Positions 7,371 through 17,080 of a DNA stretch of 33,640 nucleotides are shown here, in pieces. Numbering within the stretch: the first letter of the stretch is position 1; each line of letters starts with the position of its first letter. A program made the translations under genes and the position numbers. The DNA is taken from NCBI GenBank assembly GCA_001552515.1, contig BCRI01000080.1, forward strand, positions 1-33,640, read 5' to 3'. Under the pieces are notes generated by a model. It did no database searches. It was not told the origin of the DNA and saw nothing but the letters and a program-made list of their open reading frames with translations. This stretch comes from Sphaerimonospora mesophila NBRC 14179 = JCM 3151. GTDB lineage: Bacteria; Actinomycetota; Actinomycetes; Streptosporangiales; Streptosporangiaceae.

Positions 7371-9350
7371 ATGACATCCCCCACCGGTGATTTCTGTGGC
7401 ATCGACCCGGCCGCGATGCACGCGATGGCGGACGATCTACATGAGGCGGCCAAGCAGCTCACCACCTTCTGCTCCGATTTCGAGGCGCTGTTTCGGGCCA
7501 ATGAGATAAGCACCACGCCGCTGGCGCAGATCGCTTCTATCGCCGACTGGGGCAGAAGCCAGGCCCCGATGCTCGCCGAGCGGGCCGAGCTGATCAAAGC
7601 ACTGAACGGTACCGGCGATCACACCTTCGCCCGCCTGCCCGACGCGTTGGAGAGCTTCGAAACCGGCCGCGGGCTTGCCCTGATGTACGGCGGAGATGCG
7701 AAGCTCGGGGGCGGGGGCATCCTGGCCAACGACAACATCAGCACGGAATCCAAGGGCGAGCTCGTCCACCAGCACATCAAGGAGCTCGCCGGGCTGGCCA
7801 AGGATCCCGCAGCCGCCGCGGCGTTCTTCGCCACGCTGCCCGCCTCGGTGCGCGACGCGTTGCCCAACCTCATCATGAACACCGGCAGCCCGACCGCCAA
7901 GGAGGATCTGGCCGCCTTCAGCGCGGTGCTGGGTGCGGCGCTGCGCGCACCCGGCCGCGTCCCCGCATGGGAGAAGGTGAAGACCGACCTGCTGAACAAG
8001 CCCGCCGGCCCGGCCGGGGCCTGGAACCGGCTCGCGCTGCTGGCGGGGGCGAAAGCCCCCACGGCCTACCGCGTGGCCGCGGCCCGCGCACTCGCACTGG
8101 ACGAGTTCGTCAAGAACCCCAAGCGGGACTGGCGCGGCGCCGGACCGAACGAGACGAAGACGTACGGCTACTCCTCCGATGTGGTCGCCCTCGCCCTTGA
8201 GGTGCTGGCCGGCGACGGCGCTGCCGCGCGGGCGGCGTTCGCCCAGATGGGCGGCGAGAGCGTCAAGCTCAGCCAGGTCGACAAGATGAAGCTGTTCCTG
8301 GACTACGCCAGACGAGTCGGCACGGGCGACGACGTCGCCGACGCCTTCGGCCGGGTGATGGAGGCCGGCAGCGAGGTCACAACCGAGAAGCCGGGCAAGC
8401 ACTCACCGGAGGCCGCGGCGTTCACCATGGACGCGATGCTGGCGGCCGGCTCCCTCGGCAGGGACCTGCCCAGCCGAGCCAGGGACTCGATGTCCGTGAT
8501 CGCCAAGTCCTACATCCACGAACTCGCCTCCGGCGCCCGCTTCGACAAAGCCGCCTATCGGACATCGGGCATGGCGGTGCCCGATGAGTGGGCGCCGGTC
8601 CCGGGCGTCACTCCCGGTTTCTACCTGAGCCCCGCCGACACCTACCGCTTCCTGCAGACCTTCGTGGGAGAGGAACGCCTCACCGACGACTTCGACAAGA
8701 CCGCGGCCCGCTTCCGCTACGACACCCTGACCACCGCCGCCAAGCTGGACGCCAAGGGAGACGACAACCACTTCCAGCGTGCCGCGAAAATGTTCGGCGA
8801 CCTCGGCGGGCTGGAGTTCAAGGCGGCAATGGAGGTGCGCGGCGCGAAGGACGCCACCGACAACCTGATCCGAGATCTGGCGAAGAACACGATAGCCATG
8901 GGCCTCGGCGAGGTCCCCATGGCGAACACCGCTGTGAGCACGGGCTGGACGCTCGCGAATGCCTACGGCGCGAGCAAGCTCCTCGACGGCTGGGCCGCCA
9001 GCTTCGAAACTCGTGTCGAAAAGCTAACCGAGGCCCGGGCGAACTTCGCTCTGCGGCAGAAGTACGACATGGCGGAGCTGCTGCACAATGCCGGTTACCC
9101 GGCGAGCAAGCCACCGGCTGAGCTGATCAAACCTACAACAGGCCGTCTCAGGAGCTTCGATGAACTGATGGCCGAGGCCAAGCAGCAGGCAACCCGCACC
9201 GGAAAAAGCTGGGAGGAGATTCTCCGGGCGAAACTGACCCCCTACGAGCAATGGATGGACGGAAACAAGGCCTTCGACGACAAAATCGAGGACGCCTCAC
9301 GGAACGTGGTCAACGAACAGGCCAAGGAGCTCCTCCGCGTCTGGGGCTGA
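7371..9350 (+). CDS. 659-aa protein of unknown function with WXG-like N-terminus
   Basis: No enzyme domain was recognised. The N-terminus (DFCGIDPAAMHAMADDLHEAAKQL) has the PxxMxxMAxxLxxAA pattern seen at the start of WXG100/ESAT-6-like and LXG-type secreted proteins. The middle has helical repeats with phrases such as AAFFATLPASVRDALPNLI, reminiscent of the DUF6571 group of actinobacterial proteins; that link is from memory of pattern and is uncertain. About residues 500-540 are rich in Gly and Ala with mild hydrophobicity. The C-terminal 100 residues are charged and helical, without a nuclease, ADP-ribosyltransferase or peptidase motif I can identify. The start follows GAAAGAGG by 7 nt. The neighbours are a WXG100-like gene upstream and a convergent lipoprotein gene 5 nt downstream. 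Confidence 0.75.
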   Translation: MTSPTGDFCGIDPAAMHAMADDLHEAAKQLTTFCSDFEALFRANEISTTPLAQIASIADWGRSQAPMLAERAELIKALNGTGDHTFARLPDALESFETGRGLALMYGGDAKLGGGGILANDNISTESKGELVHQHIKELAGLAKDPAAAAAFFATLPASVRDALPNLIMNTGSPTAKEDLAAFSAVLGAALRAPGRVPAWEKVKTDLLNKPAGPAGAWNRLALLAGAKAPTAYRVAAARALALDEFVKNPKRDWRGAGPNETKTYGYSSDVVALALEVLAGDGAAARAAFAQMGGESVKLSQVDKMKLFLDYARRVGTGDDVADAFGRVMEAGSEVTTEKPGKHSPEAAAFTMDAMLAAGSLGRDLPSRARDSMSVIAKSYIHELASGARFDKAAYRTSGMAVPDEWAPVPGVTPGFYLSPADTYRFLQTFVGEERLTDDFDKTAARFRYDTLTTAAKLDAKGDDNHFQRAAKMFGDLGGLEFKAAMEVRGAKDATDNLIRDLAKNTIAMGLGEVPMANTAVSTGWTLANAYGASKLLDGWAASFETRVEKLTEARANFALRQKYDMAELLHNAGYPASKPPAELIKPTTGRLRSFDELMAEAKQQATRTGKSWEEILRAKLTPYEQWMDGNKAFDDKIEDASRNVVNEQAKELLRVWG

Positions 9351-9355
9351 CGAGC

Positions 9356-9835
9356 CTACGACCGTGGCAGGCAGTCGGTCTTCGCAACCAACCGCCAGGT
9401 GGGAGACTCCGGCACCACAATTACCTTGACCGTGATTCCGGGAACCTCCTTCCTGCCCTCTACCAACCGGGCATCCTTCCAGTCTGTCTGGCTCAGGTCA
9501 TAGGTCATCTTGTAGTGGAGGACCCGAGACAGCGTGTTGTCCATCAACGTCTGAGCAAGGTCAAGGTGACCATCCACATCCGGAGTCTTGCGTTCATAGT
9601 CGGCCGTGGCGCGCAGCACCCGCTCGAACTTGCCCTTGTCACAGGGTAGGTCCTTGTCCGGGCGCTCCACGATCTTCAGCTTCTTAAGAGGGTTCTTGAA
9701 GACGTCATCGGTCTCCAGGCGTTGCATGTCTTTCTGCAGCTCCGCGGTGGCGGCCTGCAGGGTCGGGCCGGGCCCACACCCGGAAATCACCCCACCGACC
9801 ACCAGAACCGCCATCGCCATCCGCGCACCGCGCAC
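9356..9835 (-). CDS. small lipoprotein, unknown function
   Basis: A 159-aa product with a short signal peptide and lipobox V-I-S-G-Cys20, so it should be diacylated and anchored to the outer face of the membrane. The GTG at 9835 is selected because GGAGG sits 7 nt upstream and places the signal peptide at the N-terminus. The open frame reaches 9910, but that would put the lipobox at residue 45. The mature part is charged, with many Lys/Asp residues, a coiled-coil-like start (TAELQKDMQRLETDD) and a pair of cysteines (PCDK, TDCLP). It is convergent with the 659-aa gene, stop to stop with a 5-bp gap. A role linked to that protein is possible but unproven. Confidence 0.8.
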   Translation of the reverse strand: MRGARMAMAVLVVGGVISGCGPGPTLQAATAELQKDMQRLETDDVFKNPLKKLKIVERPDKDLPCDKGKFERVLRATADYERKTPDVDGHLDLAQTLMDNTLSRVLHYKMTYDLSQTDWKDARLVEGRKEVPGITVKVIVVPESPTWRLVAKTDCLPRS

Positions 9836-10006
9836 GCCCCTACCTCCACCATCTGACCGACAGACATAGCAATCTTGACCCAAGGCCCCGTGCTCCGTCA
9901 TCCCTTCCATAAGGAAGCGATACCATCTGCTCGGTTCGCCCGTTACATGGCTTTCTGCGCCAAAATCGATTCGACATCCTTTTAATTACAAGACCGTTGG
10001 CCATGA

Positions 10007-10387
10007 TCGTGGGCAGAGCAGGGATGCCGTGTCCGCTTCCTGCTCGGAGATCCCAACAGCGAGGTCACCCACCGACGGGAGAAGGCCGAGGCCGTACCGC
10101 TGACGGTGTCCACCCGGATCCGGATCACGCTCGCCGAGCTCGATCAGTTGCGGGAGGTCTCCGGCGTCGAGGCGCGTTTCGGGGATGAGCACATCTCACT
10201 GTCGGTGTTCCAGTTCGACGACGAGACGCTTGTCACCCCCCGCCTGGCCAGGTTGGTCGGTCACGACTCACCGATGCTGCATCTCAAGCGCCACCGGAAC
10301 GACGGCCTTTATGACCGGTTCTCTTCCCACGTCAACGAACTCTGGTCGAGTGGCCGGGACATCTGGACGATCACGCCCACCACGTGA
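10007..10387 (+). pseudogene. C-terminal remnant of an XRE-type regulator
   Basis: Directly after an in-frame TGA at 10004-10006, 126 codons read GCRVRFLLGDPNSE, then STRIRITLAELDQL, then FQFDDETLVTPRLARLVGHDSPMLHLKR. This is the conserved C-terminal domain of a large actinobacterial group of helix-turn-helix (XRE) regulators. The HTH domain and roughly the first 100 residues are missing and no substitute start with a ribosome site is obvious, although GTG 10106 could give a 93-aa piece. I regard it as decayed. It lies between the lipoprotein and kinase genes, in the same accessory block as other fragments. Confidence 0.7.
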
Positions 10388-10579
10388 CTCAGCGACCTGC
10401 AGGATCTCCTCGTGCTGCTCCGGAATTGTCGGAGGACGTCATGGCGGCAAGACGCGAACAGCCGTGACTTGACCGTCAGGGCTGGACTCTCTCTCGGTGG
10501 CATCAATACCGGTGCCGGTCGCAGAAGCGGATCCGCCAAAGCCTGCGGATGGTAGACCACGATCAGCAGAACGCCGCCG

Positions 10580-12316
10580 TCAGAAGAACAGGGCCACGGC
10601 GTGGACGGCGGCGGCGCACAGGGCGACGAAGCCGCCCAGCACGGCCAGCGCCCGCAGGCCCTCGCTGCGCAGGCCCGGCATCTTGGCGCAGGCGCGCTCG
10701 ATCTCCCTGCCGATGATGCCGCCGCAGATGACACCGAAGACCACGCCGGCGATCGTGACGGGCATCGTCTGGGTCCACCACTGGGGTTCGAGGTGCGTTC
10801 CCGCCGTGAGCCACAGGGCGACGAAGCCGGCGGTGGCGGCCGGCAGCCCCGGCCAGGCCGCCGCCGTGATCAGTGAGGCGAGCAGCGTCAGCGGGAAGCT
10901 CAGCACGCGCAGCAGGCCGCGCATCCGTGCCGACCTGCGGTTGCGTACGACCCAGTGGCTCAGCCAGCCCGCTCTCGTCACGACGACGAACGCCGCCGTG
11001 ATCGCGACCGTGGCCAGCGGATAGATCACCGAGAGCACCACGCACGGCACGGCGAGCACCGCCAGCGCCGCCAGTGCGGCGTTCCCCGTGGGGATGCCGA
11101 GCGACTGCTCCGAGCCCGCCGCGTCGGGCGGCGTCTCGACGGCCAGCGCCGATTGCGTACGGCTCTCGCCCACCGGACGGCCGGCCCGGCGACCGCGACC
11201 GGTGGTGGCGCCGCCTCTCCGGCGGACCGGCCGGGTTCCGGGCACCGTCGCCGGGCCGCCATCGGCCTTCCCCGATTGTTTCCCCTGTTTGCCGGGCTTC
11301 TCCGCCTTCCCCGGCTTCTCTGGTCGCTCACCTTCCGGAGCCTCCGCGGGCCGCTGCTCCACCTCGGTCACGGCGGTCTTCGCCGGGCTCGCCCCCGGCT
11401 TGGCCGCGGCCTTCTCCGCCTTCGTGGTGGGCCTGTCCGCCTTCGGCACGGGCTTGCCGTTCGGCTCCGGCCTGGCGCGCCGGGCAGCGGCGGCCGGTGC
11501 CGTACGGCTCGGCGCTTCGATCGTGGCCCGGGCCAGGCGGGTGAGCCGGTCGGCGAGCAGCGCGGCGGTGGGACGGCGGGCCGGATCGCGATGGAGCGCC
11601 GCGCGGACGAGCGGCAGCAGGGCGGCCGGCACCCCGGCGAGGTCGGCCTTGCCGTTGAGGATCGCGTACATCTGGGACTCGGCCGTCCCCCGCCCGAAGG
11701 TGGGGCGGCCGGTGGCGGCGAAGGCGACGGTGGCGGCCCATGCGTGGACGTCCGCAGGCTCCCCCACCGCCTCGTCGGCGAAGAGTTCGGGAGCGCTGTA
11801 GCCGGGGGTGCCCAGGAACGTCCCGGTCATGGTCATCCTGGTCGCGTCGTGCACCTGGGCGATGCCGAAATCGATCAGCACCGGACCGTCCTCGCCGATG
11901 AGCACGTTGGCCGGTTTGACGTCACGGTGAACCACCCCGCCCGCGTGGATGATCGCGAGCGCGGTGGCGAGGCCCTGGGCCACCGGGATGAGCTCGGCCT
12001 CGGGTAGCGGCCCGCGCCGTACGGCGTCGAGGAGGGTCTCCCCCTCGATGTACTCCATGACCAGGTAGGGCCGGTCACCGGACAGGTCGGCGTCGAGCAC
12101 CCGGGCGACGTAGGGGCTCTCGACCCGCCGCAGCGCCCGGACCTCGCGTTCCAGGCGTAATCGGGCGTCGGGGTCGCTCTCGATCGGGTCGCGGAGCATC
12201 TTCAGGGCGACATGCTCCCCCCGGCGGTTGGCGGCGAGGTACACCTCGCCCATACCACCCCGGCCCAGGCGCTCCAGCAGCGCGTACGGGCCGACCCGCC
12301 CAAGACGTCCAGCCAT
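10580..12316 (-). CDS. membrane Ser/Thr protein kinase with C-terminal multi-helix domain
   Basis: About 578 aa. The Hanks-type kinase domain covers roughly residues 8-265: glycine loop LGRGGMGEVYLA, VALK lysine, catalytic HRDVKPANV near 130, DFG near 148, and GTPGYSAPE. A 150-residue linker rich in Lys, Pro, Ala and Glu follows. The last 150 residues contain about five hydrophobic segments rather than the usual single helix plus PASTA repeats, so it is not a PknB-type muropeptide sensor. The start is taken at ATG 12316 (MAGRLGRVGPY); ATG 12331 is in frame. It ends a minus-strand run after proA but is transcribed toward the accessory block. Substrates are unknown. Confidence 0.93.
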   Translation of the reverse strand: MAGRLGRVGPYALLERLGRGGMGEVYLAANRRGEHVALKMLRDPIESDPDARLRLEREVRALRRVESPYVARVLDADLSGDRPYLVMEYIEGETLLDAVRRGPLPEAELIPVAQGLATALAIIHAGGVVHRDVKPANVLIGEDGPVLIDFGIAQVHDATRMTMTGTFLGTPGYSAPELFADEAVGEPADVHAWAATVAFAATGRPTFGRGTAESQMYAILNGKADLAGVPAALLPLVRAALHRDPARRPTAALLADRLTRLARATIEAPSRTAPAAAARRARPEPNGKPVPKADRPTTKAEKAAAKPGASPAKTAVTEVEQRPAEAPEGERPEKPGKAEKPGKQGKQSGKADGGPATVPGTRPVRRRGGATTGRGRRAGRPVGESRTQSALAVETPPDAAGSEQSLGIPTGNAALAALAVLAVPCVVLSVIYPLATVAITAAFVVVTRAGWLSHWVVRNRRSARMRGLLRVLSFPLTLLASLITAAAWPGLPAATAGFVALWLTAGTHLEPQWWTQTMPVTIAGVVFGVICGGIIGREIERACAKMPGLRSEGLRALAVLGGFVALCAAAVHAVALFF

Positions 12317-12382
12317 AGGAGCGCCAACCATAGCGGCCCGCGGCGGCGAATACCCGGAGGCGCGCCGCCCACGATGTGTCCG

Positions 12383-13672
12383 TTATCTTCCCGCGCAGTC
12401 CGTCACCGTACGAGGACTGTCACGGAGGTGCCCCTCACCCGTGTAGATCCACTTGGTGGAGGTGAGCTCGGGCAGGCCCATGGGACCACGCGCGTGCAGC
12501 TTCTGCGTGGAGATGCCGATCTCGGCGCCGAAGCCGAACTCCCCGCCGTCGGTGAACCGCGTCGAGGCGTTCACCGCCACGGCGGCGGAGTCCACGGTCG
12601 CCGTGAACCTCCTGGCCGCGCGCTGCGAACGGGTCACGATCGCGTCGGTGTGGCCCGAGCCGTACCTCCTGATGTGCGCGACCGCGTCGTCCAGCGAGTC
12701 GACGACGGCCGCGGCGATGTCGAGCGAGAGATACTCCGCGCCGAAGTCGTCCTCGGTGGCGGGCATCACGTCGGCGCCGTACCCACGCACCCGCTCGTCG
12801 CCGTGCACGGTCACGCCCGCGTCCTTGAGCGCGGCGAGCGCCCTCGGGATGAACGCGTCGGCGATGGCGGCGTGCACGAGGAACGTCTCCGCCGCGTTGC
12901 ACACCGAGGGCCGCTGCGCCTTGGCGTTGACCAGGATCTCCAGGGCGGTCTCGACGTCGGCGTCGGCGTCGACGTAGACGTGGCAGTTGCCGGTGCCGGT
13001 CTCGATCACCGGGACCGTCGACTCCTCCACCACGCTGTTGATCAGCGAGGCGCCGCCGCGGGGGATCAGCACGTCGACCAGCCCGCGGGCGCGCATGAGG
13101 TGCTTGGCCGACTCGCGGGTGAGGCCCGGCACGAGCTGTACGGCTCCGGCCGGCACGTCGGTACGCTCCAGCGCCTTCTGCATGATCTCGACGAGCGCGG
13201 TATTGGAGGAGTACGCGCTGGACGACCCGCGCAGCAGTACGGCGTTGCCGCTCTTGAGGCACAGCGCGGCGGCGTCGACGGTCACGTTCGGACGGCCCTC
13301 GTAGATGATCCCGATGACGCCCAGCGGCACCCGGACCTGACGCAGCTCCAGACCGTTCGGCAGCGTGCTCCCCCGCACGACCTCGCCGACGGGATCGGGC
13401 AGGTCGGCCACCTGCCGTACGGCCTCCGCGATCTTCTCGACCCGGGCCGCGTCGAGGCGGAGCCGGTCGATCATGGCCTCGGAGATGCCGCCCTGCCTGG
13501 CCTTGTCGACGTCGACGGCGTTGGCGGCGACGATCTCGTCGGTGGCCGCCACGAGGGCGTCGGCGATGACGCGCAGCGCCGCGTCCTTCGGGGCGCGCGG
13601 CATCGGCGCCAGCACCGTGGCGGCCTCCCGCGCCGCGTGCGCCACCTTCAGGAAGTCCTCTGCCTCAGACAT
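12383..13672 (-). CDS. proA: gamma-glutamyl phosphate reductase
   Basis: ProA reduces gamma-glutamyl phosphate with NADPH to glutamate-5-semialdehyde, the second step of proline synthesis. The aldehyde-dehydrogenase-fold catalytic cysteine is in [13 protein letters not shown] near residue 257, and the NADPH-binding part includes [14 protein letters not shown]. The C-terminus ends with [11 protein letters not shown]. Length of 429 aa is typical. ATG 13672 (MSEAEDF) with upstream GAGGCGA is preferred over the 27-nt longer frame. proB lies 37 nt upstream on the same strand, so the two are co-transcribed. The product cyclises to pyrroline-5-carboxylate for ProC, which is not in this window. Confidence 0.97.
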   Translation of the reverse strand: MSEAEDFLKVAHAAREAATVLAPMPRAPKDAALRVIADALVAATDEIVAANAVDVDKARQGGISEAMIDRLRLDAARVEKIAEAVRQVADLPDPVGEVVRGSTLPNGLELRQVRVPLGVIGIIYEGRPNVTVDAAALCLKSGNAVLLRGSSSAYSSNTALVEIMQKALERTDVPAGAVQLVPGLTRESAKHLMRARGLVDVLIPRGGASLINSVVEESTVPVIETGTGNCHVYVDADADVETALEILVNAKAQRPSVCNAAETFLVHAAIADAFIPRALAALKDAGVTVHGDERVRGYGADVMPATEDDFGAEYLSLDIAAAVVDSLDDAVAHIRRYGSGHTDAIVTRSQRAARRFTATVDSAAVAVNASTRFTDGGEFGFGAEIGISTQKLHARGPMGLPELTSTKWIYTGEGHLRDSPRTVTDCAGR

Positions 13673-13709
13673 TCGCCTCGCGCTCCATTGGTCGTGCACC
13701 GCCCGCCGA

Positions 13710-14846
13710 TCAGATCCGGGCGGGTTCCAGTATGACGATGTCGTCCCGGTGGATCAGCTCGCGCTCATATTCCGGGCCGAGCGTGCTGGCCAGCTCCCGG
13801 GTGGACCTGCCGAGCAGTTCCGGGATCTCGGCCGCATCGTAGTTGACGAGACCCCGCGCGACGGGCACGCCCGCGGGGCCGCACAGGTCGACGGGATCGC
13901 CCTCGGCGAAGTCGCCCTCAACCTTCACCACGCCGGCCGGCAGCAGCGACATGCGCCGCGCCACGACGGCCTCGACGGCGCCCTCGTCCAGGTGCAGCCG
14001 CCCCCGCCCGGTGGTGGCGTAGGCGAGCCAGAGCAGCCGGGTGCCGGGATGGCGGCCGCCGGGGTGGAAGTAGGTGCCGACGTCGGCGCCGGCGAGGGCC
14101 TGCGCCGCGTGCGCCGCCGCCGTCAGCACGACGGGCACGCCGGCGCCGGTGGCGATGCGGGCCGCCTCCACCTTGGTGATCATGCCGCCGGTGCCGACCC
14201 GGCCGGAGGTGCCCAGCTCGACTCCCTCCAGGTCCTCCGGCCCGCGCACCTCGGCGATCCGGGAGGCCCCGGCCCGGCGCGGATCGCCGTCGTAGAGCGC
14301 GTCCACGTCCGAGAGCAGCACCATGCCGTCCGCGTGGGTCAGGTGGGCCACCAGCGCGGCCAGCCGGTCGTTGTCACCGAAGCGGATCTCGTCGGTGGCC
14401 ACCGTGTCGTTCTCGTTGACCACGGGGACGATGCCGAGCTCGAGCAGCTTGGCCAGCGTGCGCCGGGCGTTACGGTGCTGCGACCTGCGCATCATGTCGT
14501 CGGCGGTCAGCAGGACCTGGCCGACGCGCAGGCCGTACCTGGCGAAGGACGAGGTGTAGCGGGCGACGAGCACGCCCTGGCCGACCGAGGCCGCGGCCTG
14601 CTGGGTGGCCAGGTCCCTGGGCCGCGCCCTGAGCCCGAGCGGGCCGAGCCCGGCCGCGATCGCACCCGAAGAGACGAGCACGAGCTGCGTGCCGGCCCGT
14701 CTGCGCGCGGCGAGCACGTCGACGAGCGCGTCGACGCGATCCACGTCGATCATGCCCTTCGGCGTCGTCAGGGAGGACGAACCCACCTTGACGACCAACC
14801 GCCGGGCGGAGCCGATCTGGTGCCGACCCTCCTGATTTCCGTCCAT
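13710..14846 (-). CDS. proB: glutamate 5-kinase with PUA domain
   Basis: ProB phosphorylates glutamate at the gamma carboxyl with ATP, the first and feedback-inhibited step of proline synthesis. The amino-acid kinase fold shows VVKVGSSSL at the N-terminus, [10 protein letters not shown], and the substrate loop [20 protein letters not shown]. The C-terminal 100 residues form a PUA domain ([13 protein letters not shown], then [14 protein letters not shown]). The full length of 378 aa matches ProB with PUA. A GTG at 14849 immediately precedes ATG 14846. It lies between obg and proA, the standard actinobacterial order, and is probably read from the obg transcript. Confidence 0.97.
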   Translation of the reverse strand: MDGNQEGRHQIGSARRLVVKVGSSSLTTPKGMIDVDRVDALVDVLAARRRAGTQLVLVSSGAIAAGLGPLGLRARPRDLATQQAAASVGQGVLVARYTSSFARYGLRVGQVLLTADDMMRRSQHRNARRTLAKLLELGIVPVVNENDTVATDEIRFGDNDRLAALVAHLTHADGMVLLSDVDALYDGDPRRAGASRIAEVRGPEDLEGVELGTSGRVGTGGMITKVEAARIATGAGVPVVLTAAAHAAQALAGADVGTYFHPGGRHPGTRLLWLAYATTGRGRLHLDEGAVEAVVARRMSLLPAGVVKVEGDFAEGDPVDLCGPAGVPVARGLVNYDAAEIPELLGRSTRELASTLGPEYERELIHRDDIVILEPARI

Positions 14847-14888
14847 CACGCCATCTCACTCGTCCCCATCCGGTCGCGGTGTCGATCC

Positions 14889-16238
14889 TCAGCCGAGCCT
14901 ACTGTCCGAGCCACGCGGACCCATGGGGACCCGGGCCTCCTGGGACGGCTGCCAGTCGAAGACGTGACCATCCTCCATCGACCCGATGATCACCTCGGCT
15001 CCCGGCCGGGCGCCGGCCTCGACCAGCGCCTCCTCGACTCCGAGCCGGTTCAGCCGGTCGGCCAGGTAACCCACGGCCTCGTCGTTGGCGAAGTCGGTCT
15101 GCCGGATCCACCGCTCGGGCTTCTCACCCGTCACCTGGAAGGTGTTGTCGTCGACGCGCCGCACCGAGAACCCGGTCTCGCCGAGCTGCCTGGGCCGGAT
15201 GACCAGCCGTGTCGGCTCCTCGATCGGGGCCTGCGCCCGGGCCTGCGCCACCATCTCGCCCATCGCGTACGCCAGGGGCCGCAGACCTTCGTGGGTCGCC
15301 GCGGAGATCTCGAACACCCGCAGGCCGCGCTCCTCGAGCATGGGGCGGACGATGTCGGCGAGGTCGCGGCCGTCCGGGACGTCGACCTTGTTCAGCACGA
15401 CCAGCCGGGGCCGGTCGGTCAGCGAGCCGTAGGCGGCGAGCTCGGCCTCGATCACGTCGAAGTCGGTGACCGGGTCGCGGCCCGGCTCGATCGTGGCGCA
15501 GTCGAGGACGTGCACGATCGTCGAGCAGCGTTCGACATGGCGCAGGAACTCGTGGCCGAGCCCCCTGCCCTGGGACGCGCCGGGGATGAGGCCGGGCACG
15601 TCGGCGACCGTGAACACGGTCTCTCCCGCCGTGACCACGCCGAGGTTGGGGATGAGCGTGGTGAACGGATAATCCGCGATCTTGGGGCGGGCCGCGGACA
15701 GCGCGGCGATGAGGGACGACTTTCCTGCGTTGGGGAACCCGACCAGCGCGACGTCGGCGACGGTCTTCAGCTCCAGCATGATGTCGGCCTCGTCGCCCGG
15801 CTCGCCGAGCAGCGCGAAACCCGGCGCCTTGCGTCTGGCGTTGGCGAGCGCCGCGTTGCCGAGGCCGCCGAAACCGCCCTTGGCCGCGACGTAGCGGGTG
15901 CCCACGCCGATCAGGTCGACCAGCACCTCGCCGGTCTCTGCGTCCTTGACCACGGTGCCGTTGGGCACCGTCAAGACGATGTCCTCACCGTTGGCGCCGT
16001 CCCGGTTCGAGCCCATGCCCTGCTTGCCGTTGCCGGCCCGGCGGTGCGGACGGTGGTGATACTCCAGCAGGGTGGCCGTGTTGGGATCCACTTCGAGGAT
16101 CACGTCACCGCCACGGCCGCCGTTGCCTCCGTCGGGGCCGCCGAGCGGCTTGAACTTCTCCCGGTGGATGGAGGCGCAGCCGTTGCCGCCGTCACCCGCC
16201 TTGATGTGCAGGATGACGGTGTCCACGAACTCGGCCAT
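14889..16238 (-). CDS. obg: GTPase Obg/CgtA
   Basis: Obg is an essential GTPase that binds the 50S subunit and links ribosome assembly to stress and, in Streptomyces, to differentiation. The glycine-rich Obg fold covers about residues 1-158 ([31 protein letters not shown]). The G domain starts near 160 with G1 [10 protein letters not shown], then DVPGLI and NKVD. The C-terminal OCT domain ([15 protein letters not shown]) completes the 449 residues. ATG 16238 ([11 protein letters not shown]) is the conserved start, with a G-rich ribosome site just upstream; the frame continues to 16277 without support. A terminator separates it from rpmA. Confidence 0.97.
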   Translation of the reverse strand: MAEFVDTVILHIKAGDGGNGCASIHREKFKPLGGPDGGNGGRGGDVILEVDPNTATLLEYHHRPHRRAGNGKQGMGSNRDGANGEDIVLTVPNGTVVKDAETGEVLVDLIGVGTRYVAAKGGFGGLGNAALANARRKAPGFALLGEPGDEADIMLELKTVADVALVGFPNAGKSSLIAALSAARPKIADYPFTTLIPNLGVVTAGETVFTVADVPGLIPGASQGRGLGHEFLRHVERCSTIVHVLDCATIEPGRDPVTDFDVIEAELAAYGSLTDRPRLVVLNKVDVPDGRDLADIVRPMLEERGLRVFEISAATHEGLRPLAYAMGEMVAQARAQAPIEEPTRLVIRPRQLGETGFSVRRVDDNTFQVTGEKPERWIRQTDFANDEAVGYLADRLNRLGVEEALVEAGARPGAEVIIGSMEDGHVFDWQPSQEARVPMGPRGSDSRLG

Positions 16239-16277
16239 CAGCCGCGCCCCCCTTCGAAACGCTCCTATGAACAACAA

Positions 16278-16309
16278 ATGAGGCGGACCGAATCCTCGAT
16301 CCGCCTCAT
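16278..16309 (-). terminator. rho-independent terminator or attenuator after rpmA
   Basis: ATGAGGCGGA (16278-16287) and TCCGCCTCAT (16300-16309) form a perfect 10-bp stem, with an inner CGA/TCG pairing closed by a 4-nt loop. Read on the minus strand, the hairpin is followed by TTTGTTGTT, a good T-tract. It ends or attenuates the rplU-rpmA transcript before obg. Confidence 0.8.
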
Positions 16310-16335
16310 AAGGTCGTGCTGCTGTCCCGGCGGAT

Positions 16336-16593
16336 CTACTCCGCGACCGGGACGATGCTCACCGCGCGACGACCACGCTTCATGCCGAACTGAACGTGAC
16401 CGGCGGCCAGCGCGAACAGGGTGTCGTCGCCGCCGCGGCCGACGTTGTCGCCGGGGTGGAAGTGGGTGCCGCGCTGGCGGACGATGATCTCGCCTGCGTT
16501 CACCAGCTGCCCGCCGAAGCGCTTGACGCCGAGGCGCTGCGCGTTCGAGTCACGGCCGTTCCGGGTGGACGAGGCGCCCTTCTTGTGTGCCAT
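16336..16593 (-). CDS. rpmA: 50S ribosomal protein L27
   Basis: An 85-aa basic protein with the L27 signature ([41 protein letters not shown]). L27 sits beside the peptidyl-transferase centre with its N-terminal tail near the P site. The start is unambiguous (MAHKKG), preceded by a GAAAGGGAG ribosome site. It is 45 nt downstream of rplU and followed by a strong terminator. There is no N-terminal extension that would need cleavage, unlike in Firmicutes. Confidence 0.98.
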   Translation of the reverse strand: MAHKKGASSTRNGRDSNAQRLGVKRFGGQLVNAGEIIVRQRGTHFHPGDNVGRGGDDTLFALAAGHVQFGMKRGRRAVSIVPVAE

Positions 16594-16638
16594 GGTTCAC
16601 TCCCTTTCGGGGGTAGCGGGGGTCGTCCCCCCGGGAAA

Positions 16639-16953
16639 TCACTGTCCGGGGTTGATACCGGTGACCTTGACCTGGGTGTACCGCTGACGGTGCCCCATGC
16701 GCTTCTTGTAACCGGTCTTGTTCTTGTACTTCAGAATGCGAATCTTGGGGCCCTTGATCTCGCCGAGGATCTCGGCGGTCACCTGGAACCTGGCAAGCGT
16801 GGCAGCGTCGGTGGTGACATCGCCGTCGTTGACGACGAGCACCGCCGGCAGCGACACCGAGGAACCGACCTCGCCGGCGAGCCTGTCCACCTCGAGGACG
16901 TCCCCGACGGAGACCTTCTGCTGCCTGCCGCCGCAACGAACGATCGCGTACAC
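16639..16953 (-). CDS. rplU: 50S ribosomal protein L21
   Basis: A 104-aa protein with the L21 pattern: [17 protein letters not shown] at the N-terminus and the signature [16 protein letters not shown] near the end. L21 binds 23S rRNA domain II together with L20. Translation starts at GTG 16953, with AAGAAGGG 8 nt upstream. It is the first gene of the rplU-rpmA operon and has a leader of about 120 nt if the candidate promoter below is correct. Confidence 0.98.
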   Translation of the reverse strand: MYAIVRCGGRQQKVSVGDVLEVDRLAGEVGSSVSLPAVLVVNDGDVTTDAATLARFQVTAEILGEIKGPKIRILKYKNKTGYKKRMGHRQRYTQVKVTGINPGQ

Positions 16954-17080
16954 CGCGGAACCCTTCTTCTGGCTAAGTGCTGAGATGCCGCGCCCCGCAT
17001 CCAGCTGCTGTCGATTAAACGACCGGCTTTCCGGGCAGGCGCGCGAAGCCAGGCGCGCTCACCAGACGCGCCGGTTGACT

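Noticed and set aside
9836-9910. Longer N-terminus for the lipoprotein
   Set aside because: It would bury the signal peptide at residue 26 and beyond and lacks a ribosome site; GTG 9835 has one.
13365-16487. 1040-codon plus-strand open frame
   Set aside because: It runs antisense to proA, proB, obg and part of rpmA, all certain genes. High GC makes long antisense frames common; the product is His/Arg/Gly-rich low complexity.
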